Assembly (NCBI RefSeq): GCF_000745215.1
Contig: NZ_JQNK01000009.1
Location: 1,240,001 to 1,304,000, forward strand
Length of the DNA stretch: 64,000 nucleotides
Reading direction: 5' to 3'
Origin: Methylosinus sp. PW1
Lineage (GTDB): Bacteria > Pseudomonadota > Alphaproteobacteria > Rhizobiales > Beijerinckiaceae
How positions within the stretch are numbered: position 1 is the first letter of the stretch; every line of letters begins with the position of its first letter. Made by a program: the position numbers and the translations under genes. The notes beneath the pieces are model-generated. The model worked only from the letters and a program-made list of their open reading frames with translations. It did not search any database and was not told the DNA's origin. Below are positions 56,836-64,000 of the stretch, piece after piece.

Positions 56836-58656
56836 ATGACGATTCGAGCGATTCGCGCCGCAATTCTCGCCACGCTTTTCCCCTTGTTCTTCGCAGGGGC
56901 GCAAGGCGCGAGCGCCGTCGCCGCCGAGAGCCACGGCCTCGCAATGCATGGCGAGCCGGCTCTCCCGGCCGATTTCGACCATCTGCCCTATGCCGATCCG
57001 CAGGCGAAACAGGGCGGCCGGCTGCGAATCGGCCTGCAGGGCGCCTTCGACAGCCTCAATCCTTTCAACCTCAAGGCCGGCTCGACCGCGCAAGGGCTGG
57101 AGGGCAATGTCATTCAGCGGCTGATGGCGCGCTCGCTCGACGAGCCCTTCACCGTCTATGGCGTGCTGGCGCGCTCGATCGATGTCGATGATTCGCGCGA
57201 GCATGTGACCTTCCGTCTCGACCCGCGCGCCCGCTTCTCCGATGGCGCGCCGCTCACCTCGGCGGATGTGCGCTTCTCCTTCGATCTGCTGAAGGCCAAG
57301 GGCCGTCCGCAGCAGCGCAGCGCCTATGGGCTGGTGAATCGCGTCGAGACGCCGGACGCGCAGACGATCAGCTTCGACCTCACCGGCGCCAATGATCGCG
57401 AGCTGCCGCTGATCCTCGGCTTTCTGCCCGTGCTGCCCAAGCACGCCACCGATGTCGAGCATTTCACCGACGCCACGCTGAAGCCGCCGATCGGCTCCGG
57501 CCCCTATGTGGTCGAGGAGGTCGAGCCCGGCGCGCGGCTCGTGCTGAAGCGCGATCCGTCCTATTGGGGCAAGGACCTGCCGATGCAGCGCGGGCTCTAT
57601 AATTTCGATCAGATCGACGTGAATTATTTCCGCGACGCCAATTCGCTGTTCGAGGCCTTCAAGGCCGGCGTCGTCGATTATCGCGAGGAGTCCAACACGA
57701 CGCGCTGGGCCAGCGGCTATGATTTCCCCGCCGTGCGCGACGGGCGCGTCGCCGTGGAGACTCTGCCGAGCCCCGGCCCCAAGGGCATGGAAGGCTTCGT
57801 CTTCAACACGCGGCGGCCCATGTTCCAGGACACGCGCCTGCGCGAGGCGCTGGGCCTGATGTTCGATTTCGAATGGATCAACGCCAATCTCTATTCCGGC
57901 CTCTACACGCGCACCAAGAGCTTCTTCGACGAATCGGAGCTCGCCTCCACCGGCCGCCCGGCCAGCGAGGCGGAGCGCGCCCTGCTCGCCCCCTTCCCCG
58001 GCGCCGTGCGCGAGGACATTCTGGAAGGGCGCTGGCGCCCGCCCGTGCATGACGGCAGCGGCCGCGACCGCGAGCCCGCCCGCCGCGCGCTGGAGCTGCT
58101 CGGCGAGGCCGGCTACAGGCTCGTCGACAATCGGCTGATGAAGAATGGCGATCCGCTCTCCTTCGAGATCATGGTCGCCAATCGCGATCAGGAGCGTCTG
58201 GCGCTGTTCTTCGCCTCCTCGCTGCAGCGCATCGGCGTCGCCGCGAGCGTACGCCTCGTCGACGAGGTGCAATATCAGCGTCGCCGCCAGAAGTTCGAAT
58301 TCGACGTGATGTTCGGAACCTGGACCGCCTCCGCCTCGCCCGGCAATGAGCAGCGCATGCGCTGGGGCTCCGCAAGCGCCGCGCAAGAAGGCTCCTATAA
58401 TCTCGCGGGAGCCTCCTCTCCGGCGATAGACGCGCTCATCGCAGCGCTGCTGTCCGCGCGCGGGCGCGAGGATTTCGTCGCCGCCGTGCGCGCCTACGAC
58501 CGCGCGCTACTCTCCGGTTTTTACATCGTGCCGCTCTATCACTCCTCGACGCAATGGATCGCTCACTCGACGAAAATCGCGAGGCCGTCGAAATTGCCCC
58601 GCTACTCTCCCTTGTTTGGCGCCACGCTCGAGACATGGTGGAGGACGGAGCCGTGA
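56836..58656 (+). CDS. Extracellular solute-binding protein, peptide/YejA-like
   Basis: 606 residues, SBP family 5. Signal peptide (about 1-32, ending ASAVAAE). YejA-like features: GLAMHGEPALPADFDHLPYA, GGRLRIGLQGAFDSLNPFNL, RARFSDGAPLTSADVRFSFD and GSGPYVVEEVEPGARLVLKR. YejA proteins bind oligopeptides or microcin-C-like compounds for an ABC importer. No permease or ATPase gene lies nearby, so the partner transporter must be elsewhere. Start MTIRAIR at 56836. Its stop overlaps the next gene as GTGA. Confidence 0.88.
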   Translation: MTIRAIRAAILATLFPLFFAGAQGASAVAAESHGLAMHGEPALPADFDHLPYADPQAKQGGRLRIGLQGAFDSLNPFNLKAGSTAQGLEGNVIQRLMARSLDEPFTVYGVLARSIDVDDSREHVTFRLDPRARFSDGAPLTSADVRFSFDLLKAKGRPQQRSAYGLVNRVETPDAQTISFDLTGANDRELPLILGFLPVLPKHATDVEHFTDATLKPPIGSGPYVVEEVEPGARLVLKRDPSYWGKDLPMQRGLYNFDQIDVNYFRDANSLFEAFKAGVVDYREESNTTRWASGYDFPAVRDGRVAVETLPSPGPKGMEGFVFNTRRPMFQDTRLREALGLMFDFEWINANLYSGLYTRTKSFFDESELASTGRPASEAERALLAPFPGAVREDILEGRWRPPVHDGSGRDREPARRALELLGEAGYRLVDNRLMKNGDPLSFEIMVANRDQERLALFFASSLQRIGVAASVRLVDEVQYQRRRQKFEFDVMFGTWTASASPGNEQRMRWGSASAAQEGSYNLAGASSPAIDALIAALLSARGREDFVAAVRAYDRALLSGFYIVPLYHSSTQWIAHSTKIARPSKLPRYSPLFGATLETWWRTEP

Positions 58657-59681
58657 CGCTCGCCGACAACTCCGGCCGCGCGCTCTCGCGCGCGCATCCG
58701 CTGACCATGTTCGGCCTCGACGCGCTGATCGCCGGCGCGGCGCGGCTGCGCCCCATGCGCCTCGCCGCCGCCGACGCCTCGACCGGCGCGGCGATCGACC
58801 ACGCCGAGCTCGACCGCCGCGTCGCCGCCTTTCGCGCCGATCTGCGCAGCTTCGATTTTCAGCCCGGCGAGCGCATCATTCTCTTCGCCGCGCCGAGCAG
58901 CGCGACGCTGATCGCGCTCATCGGAATCATCTCCGCCGGCCTCGAGCCGGTGGCGGCGCCGCTCGGCCTCTCGGTCGGCGCTCTGGCGGCCGGCGCGCGC
59001 GCCGTCGCGGCCGCGGCGCTCATCGCGCCGGCCTCGATCGGCGGCGAGAGCCTCGAGGAGCTGGTCTTCGGCGTCGCCGCGCAAGCGCCTTCGATAAGGC
59101 TCATCGGATCGCTCGACGGGACCATAGACGGGGCCGTCGATTTCGGTCCGCGCTCGCGCAGCGAGAATGATTCGCCCGCCTCGACGCGCGCCGCGCCGGG
59201 CAAGAAAGTGCTGATCGGCGCGCTGGACCAATATGGCGCGCCGCATTTCCACGAGCAGGCGGGGCTCGTCTCCAGCGGCCTCGGCCTCATCGCCAAGGCG
59301 CATGTCAATGGCTCGGCGCCGCTGCTGTCGCTGGTCTCCCCGGGCACGATCGGCGGCCTCGTCGCCGGGCCGCTCGCCGCGCTGCTCTCCGGCGCGGCGC
59401 TGCATTTCCTCGCGCCTTTCGACGCCGCCGATTTCCTCGCGACGCTCGACGCGCTCGGCCCTCTGCGCCTCGTCGCGCCGCGCGCGGCGATGGCCGATCT
59501 CGACGCGGCCGGCCTGCTGACGAGCGGCGCGCTACTCGCCTGCATCGCCGTCCATCGCGCCGGCGAGGACGAGCCCGCCTTCGAGCCCTCGCACCCTTAT
59601 TCCTGCCCGATCATCGAGATCGGCGCGGACGGCGCCCTGCGCGCCCCTCCGCGCCCTGTCGCAGGCCGCGCCGCCTATTGA
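58653..59681 (+). CDS. Truncated acyl-CoA synthetase (AMP-binding) N-terminal-like protein
   Basis: 342 residues that follow the N-terminal half of AMP-forming acyl-CoA synthetases: AAIDHAELDRRVAAFRADLR, FDFQPGERIILFAAPSSATL, LIALIGIISAGLEPVAAPLG and a later LVSPGTIGGLVAGPLAALLSGAALHFL. The ATP-binding P-loop YTSGTTG-x-PKG, the adenylation core YGxTE and the C-terminal domain are not visible, so classic adenylation is unlikely. It may be a decayed or repurposed half enzyme. The GTG overlaps the previous stop; an ATG at 58635 would add 6 residues. Confidence 0.65.
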   Translation: MTLADNSGRALSRAHPLTMFGLDALIAGAARLRPMRLAAADASTGAAIDHAELDRRVAAFRADLRSFDFQPGERIILFAAPSSATLIALIGIISAGLEPVAAPLGLSVGALAAGARAVAAAALIAPASIGGESLEELVFGVAAQAPSIRLIGSLDGTIDGAVDFGPRSRSENDSPASTRAAPGKKVLIGALDQYGAPHFHEQAGLVSSGLGLIAKAHVNGSAPLLSLVSPGTIGGLVAGPLAALLSGAALHFLAPFDAADFLATLDALGPLRLVAPRAAMADLDAAGLLTSGALLACIAVHRAGEDEPAFEPSHPYSCPIIEIGADGALRAPPRPVAGRAAY

Positions 59682-60103
59682 GCGAGGCGGCGCAGCGTCG
59701 CCGCATCCCGCGCGCCGCCGCAGCAGCGCGCGATCGCTTCGGCGAACAGCGTCTCCTGCGGCGCCGCCTCGGCGAAGAGCGTCATCGAGGATTTGAACTT
59801 GAGATCGTCCGGCGCGCCGAAAATCTCGGCGAGCGGACGCTCCGCGGCGAGAACGAGGCGCGTGCCGGCGCGCAGCCTCTCGCCCAAAATCTCATGTGCG
59901 AGAAACGCGCGCGCCTCCGCCGCCGAGCTTATCGCATAGCGCTTCGCCATGGCGCTGGAGCCCAGCCCCTCGAGCTGCGGAAAGACGAACCACATCCAAT
60001 GCGTTCGCTTGCGCCCGGCGGCGAGCTCCGCGATCGCCGTCTCGATGACGGAAGCCTGCGCCTCGACGAAACGGCGTAGATCGAAGGGATCGTCGGCCGA
60101 CAT
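59675..60103 (-). CDS. DUF1810 family protein
   Basis: 142 residues: DPFDLRRFVEAQASVIETAI, GRKRTHWMWFVFPQLEGLGS, SSAMAKRYAISSAAEARAFL and DDLKFKSSMTLFAEAAP. The HWMWFxFPQ motif is diagnostic of DUF1810, a soluble family of unknown function. Its end overlaps the preceding gene by 7 bp, tail to tail. Confidence 0.88.
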   Translation of the reverse strand: MSADDPFDLRRFVEAQASVIETAIAELAAGRKRTHWMWFVFPQLEGLGSSAMAKRYAISSAAEARAFLAHEILGERLRAGTRLVLAAERPLAEIFGAPDDLKFKSSMTLFAEAAPQETLFAEAIARCCGGARDAATLRRLAQ

Positions 60104-60124
60104 GCTTCGCCTCCATCAGCGCGG

Positions 60125-60252
60125 GAAGACCCCCTCCCCAGCCCTCCCCCGCTATCGCGGGAGAGGGAGCAGATTCCGCCCTTTATCAAAATTACGCGAA
60201 ACGCCGCCGCCTTCCCTCTCCCGCGAATAGCGGGGGAGGGTGAGGGAGGGGG
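60125..60252. repeat. Pair of GC-rich palindromic repeats between DUF1810 and pyrD
   Basis: Two CTCCCCCGC/GCGGGAGAGG-type palindromes (near 60138-60167 and 60212-60240) face each other across about 45 bp, related to the repeats at 16955 and 40774. The remaining bases carry no gene. Confidence 0.6.
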
Positions 60253-60260
60253 CGCTCCCG

Positions 60261-61322
60261 CTATTTCGCGCCCGCCCGCCGTCCGACGAGCGCCGCCAGC
60301 GTCGCGCCCTCGCGCTCCAGCGTCTCCAAAATCCCGCTCTTTATGCGCCCGACCAGTCCCGGCCCCTCATAGACGAGCGCGCTATAGAGCTGCACCAGGC
60401 TCGCCCCCGCCTCGATCTTGGCGAGCGCCGCAGCGGCCGAATCGACGCCGCCGACACCGATGAGCGGAAACTGCCCCTCGACGCGCAGAAACGTCTCGGC
60501 GAGCATTTTCGTCGAGAGATCGAAGAGCGGCGCGCCCGAGAGCCCGCCCGCCTCTTTCGCGAAAGGCGAGGCCAAAGTCTGAGGCCGCGCCAGCGTCGTG
60601 TTGGAGACGATCATCCCGTCGATCTCCCGCGCGCGCGCGACGCTCACCACATCGTCGAGCTGCGCGAGCGAGAGATCCGGCGCGATCTTCAGCAGAACCG
60701 GGCGCCGGCGCCTCGCCCGCTCGCGCGCCGAGAGCACGCGCGCCAAAAGCTCGGAGAGCGCGGTCTTCTCCTGCAGATCGCGCAGGCCCGGCGTGTTGGG
60801 CGAGGAGACATTGACGGTGAAATAGCTCGCCAGCTCGGAGAAGGCCGCAATGCCGCGCTCATAATCGGCGATGCGGTCCGCGGCGTCCTTATTGGCGCCG
60901 ATGTTGACGCCGACGATTCCGCCGCGCGAGCGCCGCGCCAGCAGCCTTTCATAGGCGAGCGTATGGCCGACATTGTTGAAGCCGTAGCGATTGACGATTC
61001 CGCGATCCTCGGGCAGCCGAAACACGCGCGGACGCGCGTTGCCGGCCTGCGGCTTGGGCGTCAGCGTGCCGACCTCGGCGAAGCCGAAGCCCATGGCCAG
61101 CATGGCGTCGGGAACCTCGGCGTTTTTGTCGAAGCCGGCGGCGAGGCCGATCGGATTGGGAAAATCGAGGCCGAAGGCGCTGACGGCGAGGCGCGGATCG
61201 TCGCGCGGCGGCTTCGGCGCCGGCATGAGCTGCAAGGCCGCGATCGTCGCCTGATGCGCCGTCTCCGGCGGCAGTCGGCGAAACAGCGCGGTGGCGAGAT
61301 CGCCGAAAAAAACCTCGATCAT
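60261..61322 (-). CDS. pyrD: Dihydroorotate dehydrogenase (quinone), class 2
   Basis: 353 residues. FMN-binding barrel with [68 protein letters not shown] (catalytic Ser in the NVSSPNT context), KIAPDLS and the phosphate-binding [20 protein letters not shown]. The N-terminal helical extension marks the membrane-associated, quinone-linked class. Overlaps the DUF952 gene by 4 bp. Confidence 0.95.
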   Translation of the reverse strand: MIEVFFGDLATALFRRLPPETAHQATIAALQLMPAPKPPRDDPRLAVSAFGLDFPNPIGLAAGFDKNAEVPDAMLAMGFGFAEVGTLTPKPQAGNARPRVFRLPEDRGIVNRYGFNNVGHTLAYERLLARRSRGGIVGVNIGANKDAADRIADYERGIAAFSELASYFTVNVSSPNTPGLRDLQEKTALSELLARVLSARERARRRRPVLLKIAPDLSLAQLDDVVSVARAREIDGMIVSNTTLARPQTLASPFAKEAGGLSGAPLFDLSTKMLAETFLRVEGQFPLIGVGGVDSAAAALAKIEAGASLVQLYSALVYEGPGLVGRIKSGILETLEREGATLAALVGRRAGAK

Positions 61323-61663
61323 TCGATGAGCCCCGCGAAATCATGGCCGCCATCCGCGCGCATCGGCAAAGCCGCGACCTTCGCGACGCGCGCGACCGGC
61401 AGCGTTCCGTAGAGATGGGGGAAGAGATCGCCGCCGCGCGAGGGCTCCCACTTCAGCGCATCGCCGAGAGGCTCGGCTTCCACAGCGACGAGCAGAAGAT
61501 CGGCGACGCCGTTGAAATAGCGCGCCGCCGTCTCCTCGGCCTGCGCGCGCGTCGAGAAATGAATATAGCCGTCGGCAAGATCGATCCCGGCGCCGGCGAA
61601 AACGCCCGCCGCCTCGGCCTCACGCCAGAGGGAAGCGGGGAGAAGCTTGTAGATGAGGGTCAT
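61319..61663 (-). CDS. DUF952 family protein
   Basis: 114 residues: [40 protein letters not shown] and [20 protein letters not shown]. The DGYIHFST motif and HLYG are diagnostic of DUF952, a small enzyme-like family without a settled function that often neighbours pyrD. Start at 61663; earlier in-frame codons are not conserved-looking. Confidence 0.88.
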   Translation of the reverse strand: MTLIYKLLPASLWREAEAAGVFAGAGIDLADGYIHFSTRAQAEETAARYFNGVADLLLVAVEAEPLGDALKWEPSRGGDLFPHLYGTLPVARVAKVAALPMRADGGHDFAGLIE

Positions 61664-61718
61664 GGCGGAGAGATAGCAGGCGTTCGGGGCGCCGTGGTAG
61701 GGGGCTCGAATGAAAGGC

Positions 61719-61760
61719 TTGACGACCGCCGACATTAAGATATATCTTAGATCGATCTAA
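61719..61760 (+). promoter_or_regulatory. Promoter embedded in two overlapping operator palindromes
   Basis: TTGACG (61719-61724), 16 bp, then TATATC (61741-61746) form a sigma-70-like promoter. TAAGATATATCTTA (61736-61749) and TTAGATCGATCTAA (61747-61760) are two perfect 14-bp palindromes overlapping by 3 bp, and they cover the -10. This is the layout of repression by a dimeric regulator. The palindrome type recalls PadR-family sites, but that is only a resemblance. Confidence 0.6.
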
Positions 61761-61868
61761 ATAGGGACGATCCGTCATCTTCAACCTTCGGGCTCGATCC
61801 ACTCCTCGAGCCTTCGAGCTCGGCGCGAACGCATAGCGAGCGCCGGGCGAACAGGTGAAACGCCACTC

Positions 61869-63098
61869 ATGCGAGACACGTCTTCCAGGCGCATAGCGCC
61901 TATTCTCGGAGCCCTCGGCGCTCTGGGACCACTGTCGATCGATATGTATCTGCCGGCCATGCCACAGATCGCGGCGAGTCTGAATATCGGTGAAGGACAG
62001 GTGCAGTTCAGCCTCATGTCCTTCTTCGCTGGCCTCATGATCGGCCAGCTCTTCTACGGCCCGATCTCCGACTCCGTCGGCCGCAAGCCGGTCATCTACG
62101 CCGGACTCATGCTGTTCATCGTCGGCTCGATCGGCAGCATCACCGCCGCGACGGCCGAGCAGCTCTCCGCCTGGCGCTTCATCCATGGGCTCGGCGGCTC
62201 GGCCGGCATGGTGATGGGCCTCGCCATTGTGCGCGACATGTATACCGGACAAACGGCCGCCAAGCTCATCGCGATGATGATGCTCGTCTTCGGCGTCGCG
62301 CCGATTCTCGCGCCTCTGTTGGGCTCGGCGATCATCGCCGTCGCGCCATGGCAGGCTCTGTTCGGCGCGCTGGCGCTGTTCGGCGTCGCCGATCTCGTCC
62401 TGGTGTGGATCGCATTGCCGGAGACGCGCATGGAAGAGCTTCGCGCCGCCAGCCGCCCGCTCGACGCCGTCCGAAACTACGTGCATCTTCTCGCCAGCCG
62501 CCGCTTTCTCCCTTATGTGGCGGTGACGGCATTCTCGCAGGCTGGATTTTTCGCCTATCTCGCCGGCTCCTCCTTCGTCTTCATTTCGCTGCATGGCCTG
62601 ACGCCCGCCGCCTATAGCGCTGTCTTCGCCGTCAACTCTATCGGCCTGATGGCGGCCGCGCAGACTGCGCCGCTGCTGATGGGCCGTTTCCAGCCGCAAA
62701 CGATCGTGCGCGCCTCTGTCGTGATCTATGCGGCGACGGCTGTCTTGCTGGCGGCGGTCGAAATGGCCGGCGGCGCGAGTCTCATCACCCTCGCCGCGTC
62801 GCTCTTCATCATCATCGCAGCCAGGGCTGTCGTCATGCCAATCTGCAGCGTCATGGCGCTCGAATCCTATGGCGCGATTTCCGGCACGGCCTCGGCGCTG
62901 CTGGGAGCGCTGCAATTCGGCGCCGGAACATTCGCCTCCTTCATCGTCGGCGCAACGGCCAATGGCGCGGCTCTGCCGATGATCGCCGCTATCGCCGCTT
63001 GCGGAGTCGCCGCATGCATCGTGGCGTTCGCCGCCTTTCCCGAGCCGGCTTCCGCTCTTTCGCAGGAGCGGCGCCCCGAGCCCGCGTCGGCCCCATGA
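61869..63098 (+). CDS. Bcr/CflA-type multidrug MFS exporter
   Basis: 409 residues, 12 predicted membrane helices. N-terminal LGALGALGPLSIDMYLPAMP (the drug-transporter motif of 12-TM exporters), then GQLFYGPISDSVGRKPVIYA (motif A), RFIHGLGGSAGMVMGLAIVR and RDMY. Likely expels hydrophobic compounds. Monocistronic with the next small gene, and controlled by the palindromic promoter upstream. The regulator is not adjacent. Confidence 0.85.
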   Translation: MRDTSSRRIAPILGALGALGPLSIDMYLPAMPQIAASLNIGEGQVQFSLMSFFAGLMIGQLFYGPISDSVGRKPVIYAGLMLFIVGSIGSITAATAEQLSAWRFIHGLGGSAGMVMGLAIVRDMYTGQTAAKLIAMMMLVFGVAPILAPLLGSAIIAVAPWQALFGALALFGVADLVLVWIALPETRMEELRAASRPLDAVRNYVHLLASRRFLPYVAVTAFSQAGFFAYLAGSSFVFISLHGLTPAAYSAVFAVNSIGLMAAAQTAPLLMGRFQPQTIVRASVVIYAATAVLLAAVEMAGGASLITLAASLFIIIAARAVVMPICSVMALESYGAISGTASALLGALQFGAGTFASFIVGATANGAALPMIAAIAACGVAACIVAFAAFPEPASALSQERRPEPASAP

Positions 63099-63379
63099 CC
63101 CCCGCCCAATTCCACGCCTCCCTCGCCGCCGCGACGCCCCCTGCCCTCTCGCCGCCGCTGCTCGCACTGTGGAAAAACGCCAAAGGCGACTGGGACGGCG
63201 CGCATAAATGCGTCGATACGTCCGGCGAGGCGGACGCAATGTGGGTGCATGCGTTTCTGCATCGCGCGGAAGGCGATCTCGGCAACGCCGGCTATTGGTA
63301 CGCCCGCGCCGGACGCAAGCCTTCAACCGGCCCGCTCGCCGAAGAATTCGAGACGATTCTCGCCGCTCTGCTCGGCTGA
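63095..63379 (+). CDS. Small conserved hypothetical protein
   Basis: 94 residues: MTPAQFHASLAAATPPALSP, LLALWKNAKGDWDGAHKCVD, GEADAMWVHAFLHRAEGDLG and NAGYWYARAGRKPSTGPLAE. The WDGAHxxVD and HAxLHRxEGDxxNAxYWY blocks look like a conserved soluble family, but I cannot name a function. Overlaps the exporter stop by ATGA, implying coupled translation. Confidence 0.75.
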   Translation: MTPAQFHASLAAATPPALSPPLLALWKNAKGDWDGAHKCVDTSGEADAMWVHAFLHRAEGDLGNAGYWYARAGRKPSTGPLAEEFETILAALLG

Positions 63380-63398
63380 TATGGCCCAGCCCCTCGCA

Positions 63399-64000
63399 TC
63401 AGGACGCGGGGACTGTAGGTCTCGCGGCCAGAATCTCGCGCGCCTTCGCCGCGTCCTCGCGCATTTGCGCGGTGAGCGTGTCGAGCGAAGGGAATTTCGC
63501 CTCGCCGCGGATGAAGCCGATGAAGGCGACCTCCACCGTCTTGCCGTAGAGATCGCCGTCGAAATCGAAGACGAAAACCTCGAGCAGCGGCGCGCCCTCC
63601 GCCTCCACCGTCGGCCGGCGGCCAAAATTGGCGACGCCCTCGCGCACAACGCCGTCCGCCTCAAGCGTCACCGCGTAAATGCCGTGGCGCAGCTTGCTGG
63701 AGGGGTCGAGCGCTATATTGGCGGTCGGAAAGCCGAGCGTGCGGCCGAGCTGGCGGCCGCGGGTCACGACGCCCTCGACGAAATAGGGATGGCCGAGCAG
63801 CTTGGTCGCCAGCGCGACGTCGCCGGCGGCGAGCGCCTCGCGCGTCGCGGTGGAGGAGACCGCCTCGAGGCTGCCGGCCTCGTCCTGCGTGATTCGCGGC
63901 ACGATCTCGACCCGATAGCCCAGGCGCTCGCCTTCGGCGCGCAGAAAATCCGGATTGCCGGCGCGCTTGGCGCCGAAGCAGAAATCATAGCCCGCCACCG
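63399..64000 (-). CDS. ribF: Bifunctional riboflavin kinase/FAD synthetase (5' end outside window)
   Basis: About 200 C-terminal residues are visible, read from the window edge: the FAD-synthetase region AGYDFCFGAKRAGNPDFLRA, VSSTATREALAAGDVALATK, then the flavokinase domain PYFVEGVVTRGRQLGRTLGF, PTANIALDPSSKLRHGIYAV and LEVFVFDFDGDLYGKTVEVA. It phosphorylates riboflavin to FMN and adenylylates FMN to FAD. The first in-frame Met in the window is internal, so the real start lies beyond 64000. Confidence 0.93.
   Translation of the reverse strand, partial: VAGYDFCFGAKRAGNPDFLRAEGERLGYRVEIVPRITQDEAGSLEAVSSTATREALAAGDVALATKLLGHPYFVEGVVTRGRQLGRTLGFPTANIALDPSSKLRHGIYAVTLEADGVVREGVANFGRRPTVEAEGAPLLEVFVFDFDGDLYGKTVEVAFIGFIRGEAKFPSLDTLTAQMREDAAKAREILAARPTVPAS

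Noticed and set aside
56653..58386. 577-codon minus-strand frame opposite the YejA-like gene
   Set aside because: The plus strand encodes a signal peptide and a family 5 binding protein; the opposite frame shows no domain.
61620..63326. 568-codon minus-strand frame opposite the exporter
   Set aside because: Arg/Asp/His-rich translation without structure, opposite a clear 12-helix transporter.

Overview
The window is a high-GC chromosomal segment of an alphaproteobacterial (type II) methanotroph, most like Methylosinus or Methylocystis. The main evidence is a complete particulate methane monooxygenase operon (pmoC-pmoA-pmoB, minus strand, 27.5-30.7 kb). PmoA carries the GDWDFWVDW and RRMWPT signatures. 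A beta-RFAP synthase (tetrahydromethanopterin synthesis), a malyl-CoA lyase (serine cycle) and a homospermidine synthase fit the same kind of organism.

Layout. 0-8.8 kb: the 3' part of glnE, an MFS anion transporter, a periplasmic parvulin PPIase, argJ, a HAD phosphatase, two small lipoproteins and mutT. 8.8-17.8 kb: the rimP-nusA-ylxR-infB-rbfA-truB translation operon, then murI. Two small unrecognised genes of lower GC sit between infB and rbfA. 18-27.3 kb: homospermidine synthase, a repeat-rich stretch, a TPR-less OGT/SPINDLY-type glycosyltransferase, a nucleotidyltransferase-like protein, a VOC protein, a sulfate ABC operon (sbp-cysT-cysW-cysA) and a membrane-anchored periplasmic protein downstream of pmoB. 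27.4-34.2 kb: pmoCAB with a long pmoC leader and an AT-rich upstream region with two palindromes, then phhB-folP-folK on the same strand and a divergent beta-RFAP synthase, so methane oxidation and C1-carrier genes lie together.

34.2-37.2 kb: a haloacid dehalogenase remnant, a class A acid phosphatase, a glycine-zipper lipoprotein and a metallophosphoesterase. 37.2-53.6 kb: one minus-strand block in the order rpsL-rpsG-fusA-tuf, rpsJ to rpsQ (S10 operon), rplN to rplO (spc operon), secY-adk. The usual continuation to rpsM-rpsK-rpoA-rplQ is absent, and mclA rather than rpoC flanks the rpsL end.

53.6-64 kb: mclA, hspQ, an IalB-family protein, a YejA-like peptide-binding protein overlapping a truncated acyl-CoA-synthetase-like gene, DUF1810, pyrD-DUF952, a Bcr/CflA exporter whose predicted promoter lies inside a double palindrome, a small conserved gene and the 3' part of ribF.

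Short GC-rich palindromes, several related to each other, recur between genes. No tRNA, rRNA, CRISPR array, prophage or intact insertion sequence was seen. Starts were often moved downstream of the longest possible ORF on the basis of family length, ribosome binding site and overlap with the preceding gene. All functions are judged from sequence by eye, without database searches.
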